From Burkholderia vietnamiensis LMG 10929 (GTDB taxonomy: Bacteria > Pseudomonadota > Gammaproteobacteria > Burkholderiales > Burkholderiaceae): DNA of 64,000 bases. The number at the start of each line of letters is the position of its first letter. Position 1 is the first letter of the stretch. Positions 26,231 to 35,832 of this stretch are shown piece after piece. Made by a program: the position numbers and the translations under genes. The notes beneath the pieces are model-generated. The model made no database searches and was not told the DNA's origin. It saw only the letters and a program-made list of their open reading frames with translations. Where the stretch lies: NCBI RefSeq assembly GCF_000959445.1, contig NZ_CP009630.1, positions 930,001 to 994,000 of the forward strand, given 5' to 3'.

Positions 26231-26863
26231 GTGCCGACGCTGCCCACCCTGATTGCGTTTGGACTCGTATCGCTCGGCATGGCGCTCACGCCCGGCCCGA
26301 ACATGCTGTACCTCATCTCGCGCTCGATCTGCCAGGGCCGCCGCGCCGGGCTCGTGTCGCTCGGCGGCGTCGCGCTGGGCTTCGTGTTCTACATGTTCTG
26401 CGCGGCATTCGGCATCACCGCGCTGTTGCTGACGGTGCCGTACGCGTATGACGCGCTGCGTTTCTGCGGCGCCGCATACCTGCTGTATCTCGCGTGGCAG
26501 GCGCTGCGGCCCGGCGGTCGCTCCGCGTTCGAGGTCCGGCAACTGCCGCACGACAGCGGCGCGCGACTCTTCGCAATGGGCTTCGTCACGAACCTGGCGA
26601 ACCCCAAGATCGCGGTGATGTACCTATCGCTGCTGCCGCAGTTCATTTCGCCCGCATACGGCAGTGTGCTCGCGCAATCGCTGGCGCTGGGCTGCGTGCA
26701 GATCACGGTGAGCGTCAGCATCAACGCGCTGATTGCCTGCATGGCCGGCTCGATCGCCGGCTTCCTCGCCGGCCGGCCGCTGTGGGCGCGCACGCAACGC
26801 TGGCTGATGGGCACCGTGCTGGCCGGCCTCGCCGTGCGTATCGCGGTCGAATCGCGCAACTAG
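26231..26863 (+). CDS. LysE/RhtB-family amino-acid exporter
   Basis: 210 residues, about six transmembrane segments, with the family signature ALTPGPNMLYLISRSICQGRRAGL near the start and FVTNLANPKIAVMYLSLLPQF near 120. It exports amino acids or derivatives. The GTG start at 26231 is fixed by AAGGAG at 26219-26224 and by the family N-terminus. It follows the lysR gene on the same strand with a 125-nt gap. Confidence 0.9.
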   Translation: MPTLPTLIAFGLVSLGMALTPGPNMLYLISRSICQGRRAGLVSLGGVALGFVFYMFCAAFGITALLLTVPYAYDALRFCGAAYLLYLAWQALRPGGRSAFEVRQLPHDSGARLFAMGFVTNLANPKIAVMYLSLLPQFISPAYGSVLAQSLALGCVQITVSVSINALIACMAGSIAGFLAGRPLWARTQRWLMGTVLAGLAVRIAVESRN

Positions 26864-26867
26864 CGCG

Positions 26868-26916
26868 CGGCACGGTGCGTGACGATCGGCATCGCGCGGA
26901 TCGTCACGCCGTGCCG
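26868..26916. terminator. strong hairpin between convergent lysE and phosphatase genes
   Basis: CGGCACGG-tg-CGTGACGATC pairs with GATCGTCACG-CCGTGCCG: 18 bp with a 2-nt bulge. There is no poly-T on either side. Its position directly after the LysE-type stop and before the opposing gene end suggests termination. Confidence 0.6.
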
Positions 26917-27002
26917 ATGAGTCATCGCGCGTATGCCGCGCGACCGTCCGCAGCGTCGGCGCGAGGCCGCAGCGCCGCGCTGCGCGGCGTGCGGCCACCG
27001 GA

Positions 27003-28706
27003 TCAATGCTCGCGGCGCTGCTTGCGCAACTCGATCGTCTCGAACAGCTCGTACTGCGGGCTCGGGTGCTGGTCCGCACCGGGCGCATGGTAGTAGCGCA
27101 TCGTGATCGTCGTGTGGCCGCCGGGCTTGCCCGGATCGTGGTCGAACACCGCGATCCCGTAACCGGTGCCCGTATCGCGTCGCGCCGACCAGATCGCGTC
27201 CTCGAGCGCGTCGGCGGGCTTGCGCACGAACGTGTTCGGCGCCGTGCCGGGCACCGGCCGGTTCGGTTTCGTGAAGACCTTCGCCTGCGCGTAGCCGGTC
27301 GCCGGGTTTTCTCCGTACACGTCGAGCGGCGCGCTGGTGCCGCCGCCGCCGAGGATCAGATGGATCGTGCCGGCGCTCGTGTCGAACGTGGTGCGGTCCG
27401 GGTCGGCCGGGCCGACCGGGCGCGGCTGCAGCGTTTCGACCACTTCGCCGGTCGAGGCGTCGACCCCCGCGCGGTGATTGCAGCCGCGCACCGGGTAGCT
27501 GCGCTCGTAGTCGTGATCGTGGCCGCACAGCACCAGATCGACGCCGTAGCGGTCGAACAGCGGCAGCCACGCTTCGCGGATGCCCTTGTCGGAGCCGTTG
27601 CCCGTCTTCGACGAACTCAGCGCGTCCTGATGCATCTGCACGACGATCCAGTCGATGTCGTCGTCGTGCGCCGCGTGGCGCAGCGTGTGCTCGAGCCAGC
27701 GCGTCTGCTCGCCGTTGCTGTAGCCGCGCACGTAGAACGACGTGCCCGGCTCGATCGGCGCGTGGCCGGTGCTCGCGGCCGGCACCAGCGGCGCGGGGCC
27801 GGCGACGAAGGCGGCGGCGTCCTGGTAGACGACGTCGTCGGCGTCGAGCGAGATGAACAGGACCGAGCTCACGCGGAAGCTGTACCAGCGGCCCGGAAAG
27901 CGCGTGCCGTTCTCGGGCAGCTGGTAGCGCGCGAGATACGAGTCGAGCCCTTGCGGGCCGTTGTTGAACTCGATCTCGTGATTGCCGGGGCACGGCATCC
28001 ACGGCCGGTTCGCGGCCGACGACTGGTTGTTGTTGCCGAAGTCGCGCCATACCTCGGGCTGGTGCGCGGGGTTCAGGTTCGCGTAGCAGAGGTCGCCGTT
28101 CAGCAGGTGGAACAGCGGCTGGAATTGCTCGACGGCCTGCACCGCGAAGCGGCTCTGCGGCGACGACAGCACCCATGCGCCGTTCGGCGTCGCGAGGTCG
28201 CCGTAGCTCGTGAAGCGGAACGGCGCGCGCCCGCGCGGAGCGGTTGCGAACGTCGCGGCGAACGGCTGCGCGGCGTTGCTGTCGTTGTCGGCGGTGAGCT
28301 CGTAGCGATAGCGCGTGTTCGGCTTGAGCCCATGCACGCGCGCGTGGTAGGTGAACACCGTTTCGCCGTTCAGGCCGTCGGTGTAGATGCGTTGCACGCC
28401 GTGCACGGTGCGTGCCGGTTCGCCGTCGGCGACGATGCGTGCGCGCGGGTTGACGGCCGGCGCGAGCGACGCCCACGAGATCGCGACTTCGGAGCTCGGG
28501 TCGTTGCCCCACGTCAGATGCACCTGCTCGGGGGTGCCGTCCGGCGTCGCGGCGGCCGCGCGTGCAGCGCCGAGGCCGCTCGCCGCAGTGGCGAGGCTGG
28601 AGACGCCGGCCAGTTTCAGGAAGCCGCGACGCGACACGGAAGCGGCCGGCTCGTTCGACGCGTTCGATTCGTTCGACTCGGCGGTGAAGGTGTCCTGGTT
28701 CGACAT
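27003..28706 (-). CDS. Tat-exported purple-acid-phosphatase-like phosphoesterase
   Basis: 567 residues. A Tat signal is present (SRRGFLKLAGV, twin Arg26-27). Next is an FN3-like purple acid phosphatase N-domain (EQVHLTWGNDPSSEVAISWAS) and a calcineurin-like metallophosphoesterase domain with all motifs: YGDLA, NGDLCYANLN, PGNHEIEF, VVQMHQDAL, CGHDHDYERSYP. A binuclear metal centre and phosphate-ester hydrolysis in the periplasm are expected. ATG 28706 is placed just before the Ser/Asn-rich n-region. No clear PhoB box was found upstream. Confidence 0.9.
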   Translation of the reverse strand: MSNQDTFTAESNESNASNEPAASVSRRGFLKLAGVSSLATAASGLGAARAAAATPDGTPEQVHLTWGNDPSSEVAISWASLAPAVNPRARIVADGEPARTVHGVQRIYTDGLNGETVFTYHARVHGLKPNTRYRYELTADNDSNAAQPFAATFATAPRGRAPFRFTSYGDLATPNGAWVLSSPQSRFAVQAVEQFQPLFHLLNGDLCYANLNPAHQPEVWRDFGNNNQSSAANRPWMPCPGNHEIEFNNGPQGLDSYLARYQLPENGTRFPGRWYSFRVSSVLFISLDADDVVYQDAAAFVAGPAPLVPAASTGHAPIEPGTSFYVRGYSNGEQTRWLEHTLRHAAHDDDIDWIVVQMHQDALSSSKTGNGSDKGIREAWLPLFDRYGVDLVLCGHDHDYERSYPVRGCNHRAGVDASTGEVVETLQPRPVGPADPDRTTFDTSAGTIHLILGGGGTSAPLDVYGENPATGYAQAKVFTKPNRPVPGTAPNTFVRKPADALEDAIWSARRDTGTGYGIAVFDHDPGKPGGHTTITMRYYHAPGADQHPSPQYELFETIELRKQRREH

Positions 28707-29194
28707 GATCGGATTTTCGTTGGATGACACGCGCAAGGCGGAACCGTCCGGCCGTGCGCATGCACGCCCGGAGGAGCGGCCGGAAACGAGCGGGAATCCG
28801 GTGCCACGCATTGTCGAAGCGCAGTTTTGCCGCGGTGTGACAGACGACTTTCGACACGTGGACGGGATGCTTCGGATGGCAGCGTCGCGCGTGCCGGTCG
28901 CCGGAGGTTCAACGGCGGCGTCGCGATCAATTTGCCCGCTTGCAGCGTTGGACGGCGGTGCGGTCGCGTCGGTCGATTCGGTCACTTCCGCAGATGGACG
29001 GTGCTGCGACGCCTTTCATTAAGCCGTCAATTTCATTACGTTCTGGCGTGCGATGAACGGCTGCGCTCGCTTTGGCTCGGGGGCGAGCCGGAACGCGCGA
29101 TAGGCGGCCAGATCGTCGTGCGAACCGACGTCTTGCGACGCCGAAGCCGGCTGCGCCGCTGACCATTTGCGGCACGACTCAGCCGCGCCGTCGC
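28707..29194. other. intergenic region without a gene
   Basis: Nothing recognised apart from the presumed phosphatase promoter. Short Arg/Ser-rich frames are not credible. Confidence 0.5.
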
Positions 29195-30583
29195 TCACGC
29201 GGACGGCCGCGATGCGGCGGGCGTCGGCGACGCGCCGGCGTCGATGCGACGGAACACGACCGACGACAGCAGCGTAACCGCGCCCATGCAGACGAACGAC
29301 AGCATGAAACCGCTCGCCATCGCGCCCGATTGCCGCGCGAACAGGTTCACCAGCCCGCCGCCGATCGACACGCCGAGCGCCATCGCGAGCATCTGCATCA
29401 TCGTGAACAGGCTGTTGCCGCTGCTCGCGTCGGCGTGCGACAACCCCTTGAGCGTCACCGCGTTCATCGCGGCGAACTGCATCGAGTTGGCCGCGCCGAA
29501 CACGATCAGCAGCGCGATCTCCAGCGCCGGCGCCGGCCGCGCGCACACCAGCGCGAATCCGGCGATCGCCGTGCCGACGATTGCCGTGTTCACGACGAGG
29601 AATGCCGAATAGCCGAACCGTTTCGCGAGCGGCGCGATCCATCGCTTCGCGATCACGCCGGCGATCGCGGCCGGCAACATCATCGTGCCCGACTGCAGCG
29701 GCGTGTAGCCGAGCTGCACCTGCATCAGCAGCGGCAGCATGAACGGCACCGCGCTCGTGCCGATCCGGCACAGCAGGTTGCCGAGCAGCCCCGCGCCGAA
29801 ATTCGGCTCGCGAAACAGGCCGAGCCGGAACAGCGGCTGCGCGCGGCGGCGCGCATGCGGCAGATAGGCGAGCGCGCTCGCCGCGCCGAGCGCGGCAAGG
29901 CCGGCGGCCCACGCGGCGCGGTGTGCGGCCATCGGCGGATCGATCGCGAGCGACAGCGCGATCATCGCGGCCGACAGCAGCGCACAGCCGGCGAAGTCGA
30001 AGCGCGGCGGCCGGGCCGCCCGATCGTGCGGCAGAAAGCGCTGCACCATGACGAAGCCGAGCATGCCGACCGGTACGTTGACGATGAACACCCAGTGCCA
30101 TGAGATCGCCTGCGTGAGCCAGCCGCCGAGCGTCGGCCCGACGATCGGCCCGAGCTGCCCGGCGGTCGACACGAACGCGATCGCCGCGACGTACCGCTCG
30201 CCCGGCACGCGCCGCAACACGGCGAGCCGCCCGATCGGCAGCAGCATCGAGCCGCCGACGCCTTGCACGGCGCGTGCGAGCACGAGCTGACCGAGCGAGT
30301 GCGACGCGGCGCAGGCGACCGATGCGAGCGAGAACATCAGGATCGCGACCGAGAACACGCGTCGCGTGCCGAACCGGTCGGCGAGCCAGCCCGACGCGGG
30401 CGTGAGCATCGCCATCGTCAGCGTGTACGCGACCACGACCGGCTGCATCGCCAGCGGCGATGCGTGCAGGCTGTGCGCGATCGACGGCAGGGCGGTGTTG
30501 ACGATCGTCGTGTCGAGCGACTGCATGAAGAACGCGGCGGCGACGATCCACAGCAGCGCGGCGTGTGAGGGTTCGCGGGACAT
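29195..30583 (-). CDS. MFS drug/metabolite exporter, DHA2 (EmrB/QacA) type
   Basis: 462 residues with 13-14 hydrophobic segments. DHA2 motifs: FFMQSLDTTIVNTALPSIA (motif D1), GWLADRFGTRRVF (motif A), and GPTLGGWLTQAISWHWVF (motif C). It is expected to be a proton-driven exporter in the inner membrane. ATG 30583 gives the family N-terminus; no Shine-Dalgarno is seen. No linked regulator is adjacent. Confidence 0.9.
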   Translation of the reverse strand: MSREPSHAALLWIVAAAFFMQSLDTTIVNTALPSIAHSLHASPLAMQPVVVAYTLTMAMLTPASGWLADRFGTRRVFSVAILMFSLASVACAASHSLGQLVLARAVQGVGGSMLLPIGRLAVLRRVPGERYVAAIAFVSTAGQLGPIVGPTLGGWLTQAISWHWVFIVNVPVGMLGFVMVQRFLPHDRAARPPRFDFAGCALLSAAMIALSLAIDPPMAAHRAAWAAGLAALGAASALAYLPHARRRAQPLFRLGLFREPNFGAGLLGNLLCRIGTSAVPFMLPLLMQVQLGYTPLQSGTMMLPAAIAGVIAKRWIAPLAKRFGYSAFLVVNTAIVGTAIAGFALVCARPAPALEIALLIVFGAANSMQFAAMNAVTLKGLSHADASSGNSLFTMMQMLAMALGVSIGGGLVNLFARQSGAMASGFMLSFVCMGAVTLLSSVVFRRIDAGASPTPAASRPSA

Positions 30584-31695
30584 GAAGGAATTGGGCGAGC
30601 GATGGCCGGCGACGCGCAGGTTGCGGGGCCGCGGCGGGCGCACGTCGGCGCGTGCGCCGGTTGACGAGACCACGATGGTACCGATTCCGGACGGCGCCGG
30701 AAAGCCGCGGCGATCATGCGGTGCACATGAGCGCCGGGTGGATGCTGGTCGATCGCGCCGTGCGGTTCGCGGCATGCGCGGTGGTGGACGATCTGATCGT
30801 CGCCGGCCGCCGCGCGGTTGCGGGCCGGCACGCGTAGAGCGCACGACGTGCGCGGGCGCGAGGGGACGTCGGACGCGCAAGCCAGACCCGCAGCCTCACT
30901 TCGGCAATGCCGGATCTGCGTCGCTCCGACGGGCGGGCCTGGCACCGGATGCGCACCCGTGCATGCCGATTCGTTTCCCGCAGACTGGTTGCGTGCGCAT
31001 CGTCCGCGCGATTCGTTTCCGCTTCGCCCCGAGCCATCGCCCGTTGTCACATCGATGAAACGCTTTTCCCCGACGAATGCTGCCGCGCGAGCTTGTCCTT
31101 GCGCGTTGCAGTACGAGCCACGGCCGCTGCACCGCGCCGCCGCCCGTGACTGGCCGGAAACGGATGCGTTCCTGCAACATTTCCATCGGCTGCGCTGCCG
31201 AACGACAGCCTACGCCCAACGGCGATGCTTGCGCCGCAACGGTCTGCGCCGTCTGGCACGTGCCTTGCGATGATGCCCGTGCCGCTCGACACCGCGACAG
31301 ATGGCAACGACGAATCGCGGGAGCGGCGCAAAACGACATCGAAATATCGGGGTATCGGATCGAGCCGCAGGATCGCGGCGGTTCGTGTCGGACGCAGGTT
31401 GCGTCGTATCGGCGACATGAACGGGCTACAGGTTCGCTCCGTCAAACAGCAAGCTTGCTTGCGGGATGTCGTGCCGGGGAGGCCCGCTGCGGGTGGCGCA
31501 TGGCGCTGCACGCAGCGGGTCGGCGCGCTTCGAGGAAGCTGGCGCACGCGCGCGGAAAGCGGATTCTTCACAACCGAAGCGCTGCGCTCAGCACGGAGCC
31601 GACGCGGGCCGTTACCGTTCGCGCGTATTGTGAGCGAGTCCATCGCGGGTAGCCGCGGACCATGCCGCGTGTGTCGAGCCGCGTGCGACGCGGTG
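30584..31695. other. 1.1-kb region without a recognisable intact gene
   Basis: No open frame here has convincing composition or a family signature. One short plus-strand stretch ending at a stop at 30837 (about 30727-30837) reads VVDDLIVAGRRAVAGRH, resembling the C-terminal end of amidohydrolases, and could be a remnant. Confidence 0.4.
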
Positions 31696-32775
31696 TCAGC
31701 GCGCCTGCGCGGCGCCGAGCCCGAGAAACGGAAACGGCCTGGCCGGACGGAACGCGGCGGAAACCTCCCCACTGAACGTATTGCGCTGCTCTTTGCCGAG
31801 GTCGAGGCGCTTGACCGGCGCACCGGCGGCGAAGTCGACTTTCTTGAGATCGATCCAGAAGGTGTTCGGCGTCAGCGCCGATTCGAAGAAATAGAGCATG
31901 CGCTTGTGGTCGGCAACGGTGCGCCACCGCGTCGACGAGATGTTCGGCTCGTCCGGTGTCGTGATGCCGTACGGGACCGACACGTTGCGGATCACGCTGA
32001 ACACGCTCGCGAGTGCGATGCCCGGATCTTCGCTCTTGGGTATCGCGTCGATGTAAAACGACGCGCGCGCAAACCGGTCGGCCGCGCGATTGGTCCCCGG
32101 TAACCAGACCGTGCCGCCGATCTGCTTCCAGTAGGCGTTCAGCGCGAGCTGCGCATCGAACGTCGGCGAGTTCGTCATGACCTGATACTGCCGGCCGTGA
32201 TGGATGACCTGCCGGCCGTCGATGTATTCGACGATCGCGCTGTCGCCGGTGGCGTCCGACATCGACAGGTGCAGGGTGGCGAGCCGCTGTTCTCCAGGGA
32301 CGTTGTCGGTGACGATCGTGAACGGCTCCTTCTCGAGCGCGCTGACCGCTTCGGCAACGGTCGCGAAGTTGTCGAGCACGTACTGCGCCCATGCCGCAAT
32401 GGTCAGGCCCGGTTTGGAATTCCGGTCGAACGCCGGGTATTTCGATTCGACGAGCCAGAGCAACTCGGCCGCGAGCCCCTTCTCGTTCATCCCGTCGGTG
32501 GTCGACACGTCGTAGCCCGTCGCGACGACGCTGCCGTATCGGGCCACCCATTTCAGCGAGTTCGGCCCGGCCTCGCCGCTGCGCTCGATGCCGCGCGGCA
32601 GGATGTAGAGGTTCGTGGCGATGTCCTGTTTCCAGTCCATCGAGCGGGCCGTGATGACGTCGTCGTCCGCACCCAGATACACGACCCGCGTGCAGGCGGG
32701 CGATGAAACGGACGTGGCGGCAAACGTCGCGGCGGCGACGACGCAGGGCAAGACCGAACGAAGCGGGCGGCGCAT
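31696..32775 (-). CDS. choloylglycine hydrolase / penicillin V acylase family amidase
   Basis: 359 residues. A signal peptide ends SSPA before Cys28, which would be the N-terminal nucleophile of the mature Ntn hydrolase. Relative to that Cys, Arg44 (+16) and Asp47 (+19) fall exactly where the family has its conserved Arg and Asp (ITARSMDW). GMNEKGLAAE supplies another conserved loop. The family cleaves linear amides: bile salts, penicillin V or acyl-homoserine lactones. For an environmental betaproteobacterium a periplasmic acylase acting on N-acyl amides is plausible but unproven. AGGAG precedes ATG 32775. Confidence 0.88.
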   Translation of the reverse strand: MRRPLRSVLPCVVAAATFAATSVSSPACTRVVYLGADDDVITARSMDWKQDIATNLYILPRGIERSGEAGPNSLKWVARYGSVVATGYDVSTTDGMNEKGLAAELLWLVESKYPAFDRNSKPGLTIAAWAQYVLDNFATVAEAVSALEKEPFTIVTDNVPGEQRLATLHLSMSDATGDSAIVEYIDGRQVIHHGRQYQVMTNSPTFDAQLALNAYWKQIGGTVWLPGTNRAADRFARASFYIDAIPKSEDPGIALASVFSVIRNVSVPYGITTPDEPNISSTRWRTVADHKRMLYFFESALTPNTFWIDLKKVDFAAGAPVKRLDLGKEQRNTFSGEVSAAFRPARPFPFLGLGAAQAR

Positions 32776-33237
32776 GGTGGCTCCTGTTGTGGTTATGAGA
32801 CCCGGGAAGCTCGACGCCCGGTGCGTGCCGCTCGGATTCGGCGCGCATCGGGTGGCACGAGTGTAATCGATGCGATGTGGTCGCGCGGCCGATGCGCGCG
32901 CAGCGCGCGCGGGATCGCGAGTCGCCGCGGTTGCGTCGCGCGTTCGGCCCGGGCCCGCACGCCGCTGCCACCGAAAAGCGAGGCGCGTACCCCGCGTCAC
33001 CACGCGGCCGACGCCTGTCGGGCAACGCGCAAGCACGCGTCTCGCCCGCCGGTCTCACCGAAAGAGCTTGACGTATCGCTCACTACCGCGTAGTGTCTGA
33101 GGCCGAAGTCTTCAAGAAGTCCGATTGCTCATCATTGGCCGCGCGATGTCGTGCGGTGCACGTTGGTCTCTCCCTCTTTGATTCTTTCTGTGCCCGTCAC
33201 GGGCGCATGTCTTTTCATTTGTGTTAAGGAAGTATTT
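32776..33237. other. intergenic region, includes the cspA 5' leader
   Basis: No gene. The stretch from about 33110 is AT-richer and T-rich, as expected for a long cold-shock 5' UTR. The promoter was not identified. Confidence 0.5.
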
Positions 33238-33441
33238 GTGGATACCGGTACCGTCAAGTGGTTCAACGAAACCAAGGGCTTTGGTTTCATCTCCCCGGAT
33301 AACGGCGGCGACGATCTGTTCGCCCATTTCTCGGAAATTCGCGGCACGGGCTTCAAGACCCTCGCCGAAGGCCAGAAGGTCAGCTACGAAGTGAAGCGCG
33401 GCCCGAAGGGTCTGCAAGCATCGAGCATCACGCCGCAGTAA
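33238..33441 (+). CDS. cspA: cold-shock protein, CspA family
   Basis: 67 residues, a single cold-shock domain with RNP1 (KGFGFI) and RNP2 (LFAHFSEI). It binds single-stranded RNA/DNA and acts as an RNA chaperone in the cytoplasm. The GTG start at 33238 is set by AAGGA at 33226-33230 and by the family N-terminus ([10 protein letters not shown]). A second small RNA-binding gene, infA, lies 461 nt downstream on the same strand. Confidence 0.95.
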   Translation: MDTGTVKWFNETKGFGFISPDNGGDDLFAHFSEIRGTGFKTLAEGQKVSYEVKRGPKGLQASSITPQ

Positions 33442-33530
33442 GCCGTGTCGGCAGCGGTCGCCCCAGGGCGGCCGCCGCGCCACGGATCGCGCACGGACGC
33501 CGGCTCGCGCCGGCGTGCTGCGCATTCGAC

Positions 33531-33584
33531 GCACACGACCGATGCATCGCGAAATCGCGCGATGCATCGGTCGTGTGCTTCCTT
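33531..33584. terminator. 21-bp perfect hairpin downstream of cspA
   Basis: The arms 33531-33551 and 33558-33578 are perfectly complementary over 21 nt (outer bases GCACACGACC / GGTCGTGTGC) around loop AAATCG, followed by TTCCTT. It lies 89 nt after cspA. It is probably the cspA transcript end, although the stem is unusually long and the T-tract weak. A smaller hairpin (ACGCCGGC/GCCGGCGT) lies just upstream near 33497. Confidence 0.55.
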
Positions 33585-33902
33585 CATCCTTCGCATGTCG
33601 ATACGACGTGCGATCCAATGCCCTCGCGATGCGTTCGCCGCGTCGCGAGCGGCCGTGCTGCAACCCGAGTAGACCGTCGCCACGCTGCACGCGGCGCGGT
33701 CCCGACTTCGCGCGGTGCTGCTCGCATCACCGCCATCGACCGCCCGATCATCGCATCGCACCGGGCTCTGCTTGCAGGACGGGCGCGTCGCCCGTCCGAA
33801 CGACTGGAATCCCGGCATCCGCCGGCTGCCGTCCCGTTACCGGGTACGGCGCCGACGAACGCGCAGCCGTCGCGGTCATTCACCTTGTCTGGAGGAATTG
33901 GT

Positions 33903-34166
33903 TTGGCAAAAGAAGAACTGCTGGAACTCGACGGGATCGTCGACGAAGTGCTGCCGGACAGCAAATACCGTGTGACGCTCGAAAACGGCGTCGTGGTCGG
34001 CGCATACGCGTCGGGGCGCATGCGCAAGAATCACATCCGCATTCTCGCCGGCGACCGTGTCACGCTGGAACTGTCGGTGTACGACCTGACGAAGGGGCGC
34101 ATCAACTTCCGTCACAAGGACGCGAATTCGCCGCGTCCGCCGCGCGCCGGTCAAGCGCGCCGCTAA
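33903..34166 (+). CDS. infA: translation initiation factor IF-1 (second-copy type)
   Basis: 87 residues with the S1-like OB fold of IF-1: [48 protein letters not shown]. It carries a basic C-terminal extension ([12 protein letters not shown]) that the 72-residue ribosomal-locus IF-1 lacks, as in the extra IF-1 copies of Burkholderiales. The TTG start at 33903 is supported by GGAGG at 33891-33895 and by the family start. It binds the 30S A site during initiation. Its neighbour cspA suggests a stress or cold-linked role, by inference. Confidence 0.92.
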   Translation: MAKEELLELDGIVDEVLPDSKYRVTLENGVVVGAYASGRMRKNHIRILAGDRVTLELSVYDLTKGRINFRHKDANSPRPPRAGQARR

Positions 34167-34443
34167 GTCGTAACGGTCGGGCGCGCCACGCTGCTCCGAC
34201 CGCAATTACGTCCGGTCGCGACTAGCGGCCGGGCCACCGGGCCGCAGGCGGGCAGCGGGACGAGCCGCGCGATTCGCGTCGTGCACCCGATCGAATGCCC
34301 GCGTGTGGCCGTATGTGGGCCGTAGTGGGCCGCAGGTCGCGCGCTGCTCCGCGCGCGGACGTCGCCCCGTACACTCATCGGCATGCGCGGTCGCGCTGCA
34401 CGCCATATCGGCGCCGCGACCCTCCGTAACGCGCTCCACGGCA

Positions 34444-35832
34444 TCACGCCGCCCGCTCCACACCCCGCACAGCAATTGCCGATCCGGCCGCGCCCGCAAG
34501 CTGCACCGCGGCGCCGACCAGCATCGCCACGCGCAAGCCTGCGACGCCGCCATGCGCGACCGCGAACAGCGTGCCGAGCACCGCGATCCCGAGCGTCGCG
34601 CCGGTCATCCGCGCGACGTTGACGAGCGCACTCGCGGTGCCCGAGCGCGCCGCGTCCACCGCACCCACGGCGACGGTCATCAGCGGGCCTGTCGCGATCC
34701 CCATCCCGAGCCCTGTCAGCGCCAGGCCGATTTCGGCGCCGAGCAGCTGCGGCGACGCGGCCGACGCGCCGATCGCCGCGAGCCCGCATGCGATCACCGC
34801 GACGCCGCCTGCCGTCGTCGTCCGTGTGCCGATGCGTTCCGACAAGCGCCCCGAGCACGGCGACACGGCGACGAACACCAGCGCCATCGGCAGCAGCGCG
34901 AGACCGGCCCCGGTCGAATCGAGGCGGCCGGTGCTCTGCCACATCAACGGCAGCAGAAACAGTACGCCGTACATGCCGAACGTCATTCCGGTGGTCGCGG
35001 CGATCGCGCCGCGAAACGCACCGGCGCGGAACAGGTCGAGCGGCACCAGCGCGGCGTCGCCGTGGCGCCGTTCGATCGCGACGAAGCCGATGAACGACGC
35101 GATCGCGACACAGCCCGCGATCGCGCTGCCGATCCGCGCATCGCGAAACACGATCGCCGCATACGCGAGCGAGCCCAGCGCGAGCGCACCCGTCACTTGC
35201 GCGCCGCCGTCGAAGTGCCGGCCGCGCGAATCCGACGACTCGGGCACGGCGCGAATCGCGAGCAGAATCGCCGCGACGCTCAGCGGCACGACCACGGAGA
35301 AGATGCTGCGCCATCCGAAATGTCGGATCAGCACGCCGCTGAGGGTCGGGCCGATTGCCATCGCCACGCCGTTGCAGGCGGCCCATACGCCCAGCGCGCG
35401 GCCGCGCTCCACCGGATCGCGCCACACGACGCGAACGATCGCGAGCGACGCCGGCAGCAGCAGCGCCGCGCCCACGCCGGCCAGCGCACGCGCGGCGATC
35501 AGCACCGCGACCGACGGTGCGAGCGCGCACAACAGCGACGCGACGCTAAACACCGCCGCGCCCGCGATGAAGATCCGCCGCCGACCGTAAAGGTCGGCCA
35601 GCAGCCCGCCGCTCAACAGCAGCACCGCGTAGGTGAGGTTGTAGCTGTCGACGACCCATTGCAGCGCGCCGACGCCCGCGTGGAAATACGCGCCGATCGC
35701 GTGCGTCGCGAGATTGACGACGGCCGTATCGACCTGCGCGACCAGCACGGCGATGCACAGGGTCACGAGCGTCACGCCGCGGCGCGTGGCAACGCGGCCG
35801 GCAGAAGCGGTGCGTTTTCCGGTATCGGGCAT
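34444..35832 (-). CDS. MFS exporter, DHA2 (EmrB/QacA-like)
   Basis: 462 residues with about 14 hydrophobic segments. Motifs: VLVAQVDTAVVNLATHAI, GGLLADLYGRRRIF and GPTLSGVLIRHFGWRSIF. Likely an inner-membrane proton-coupled drug or metabolite exporter. Start ATG 35832; an N-terminal basic stretch (TGKRTASAGRVATRRG) precedes helix 1. It is unrelated in detail to the exporter at 29195-30583, so it is not a recent duplicate. Confidence 0.9.
   Translation of the reverse strand: MPDTGKRTASAGRVATRRGVTLVTLCIAVLVAQVDTAVVNLATHAIGAYFHAGVGALQWVVDSYNLTYAVLLLSGGLLADLYGRRRIFIAGAAVFSVASLLCALAPSVAVLIAARALAGVGAALLLPASLAIVRVVWRDPVERGRALGVWAACNGVAMAIGPTLSGVLIRHFGWRSIFSVVVPLSVAAILLAIRAVPESSDSRGRHFDGGAQVTGALALGSLAYAAIVFRDARIGSAIAGCVAIASFIGFVAIERRHGDAALVPLDLFRAGAFRGAIAATTGMTFGMYGVLFLLPLMWQSTGRLDSTGAGLALLPMALVFVAVSPCSGRLSERIGTRTTTAGGVAVIACGLAAIGASAASPQLLGAEIGLALTGLGMGIATGPLMTVAVGAVDAARSGTASALVNVARMTGATLGIAVLGTLFAVAHGGVAGLRVAMLVGAAVQLAGAAGSAIAVRGVERAA

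Noticed and set aside
28820..28860. possible PhoB box upstream of the Tat phosphatase
   Set aside because: One CTGTCAC half is present on the minus strand, but the second half at the required 11-bp spacing does not match.
31047..31823. 258-residue minus-strand frame downstream of the amidase
   Set aside because: It overlaps the amidase 3' end out of frame and is Arg/Ser-rich with no recognisable domain.
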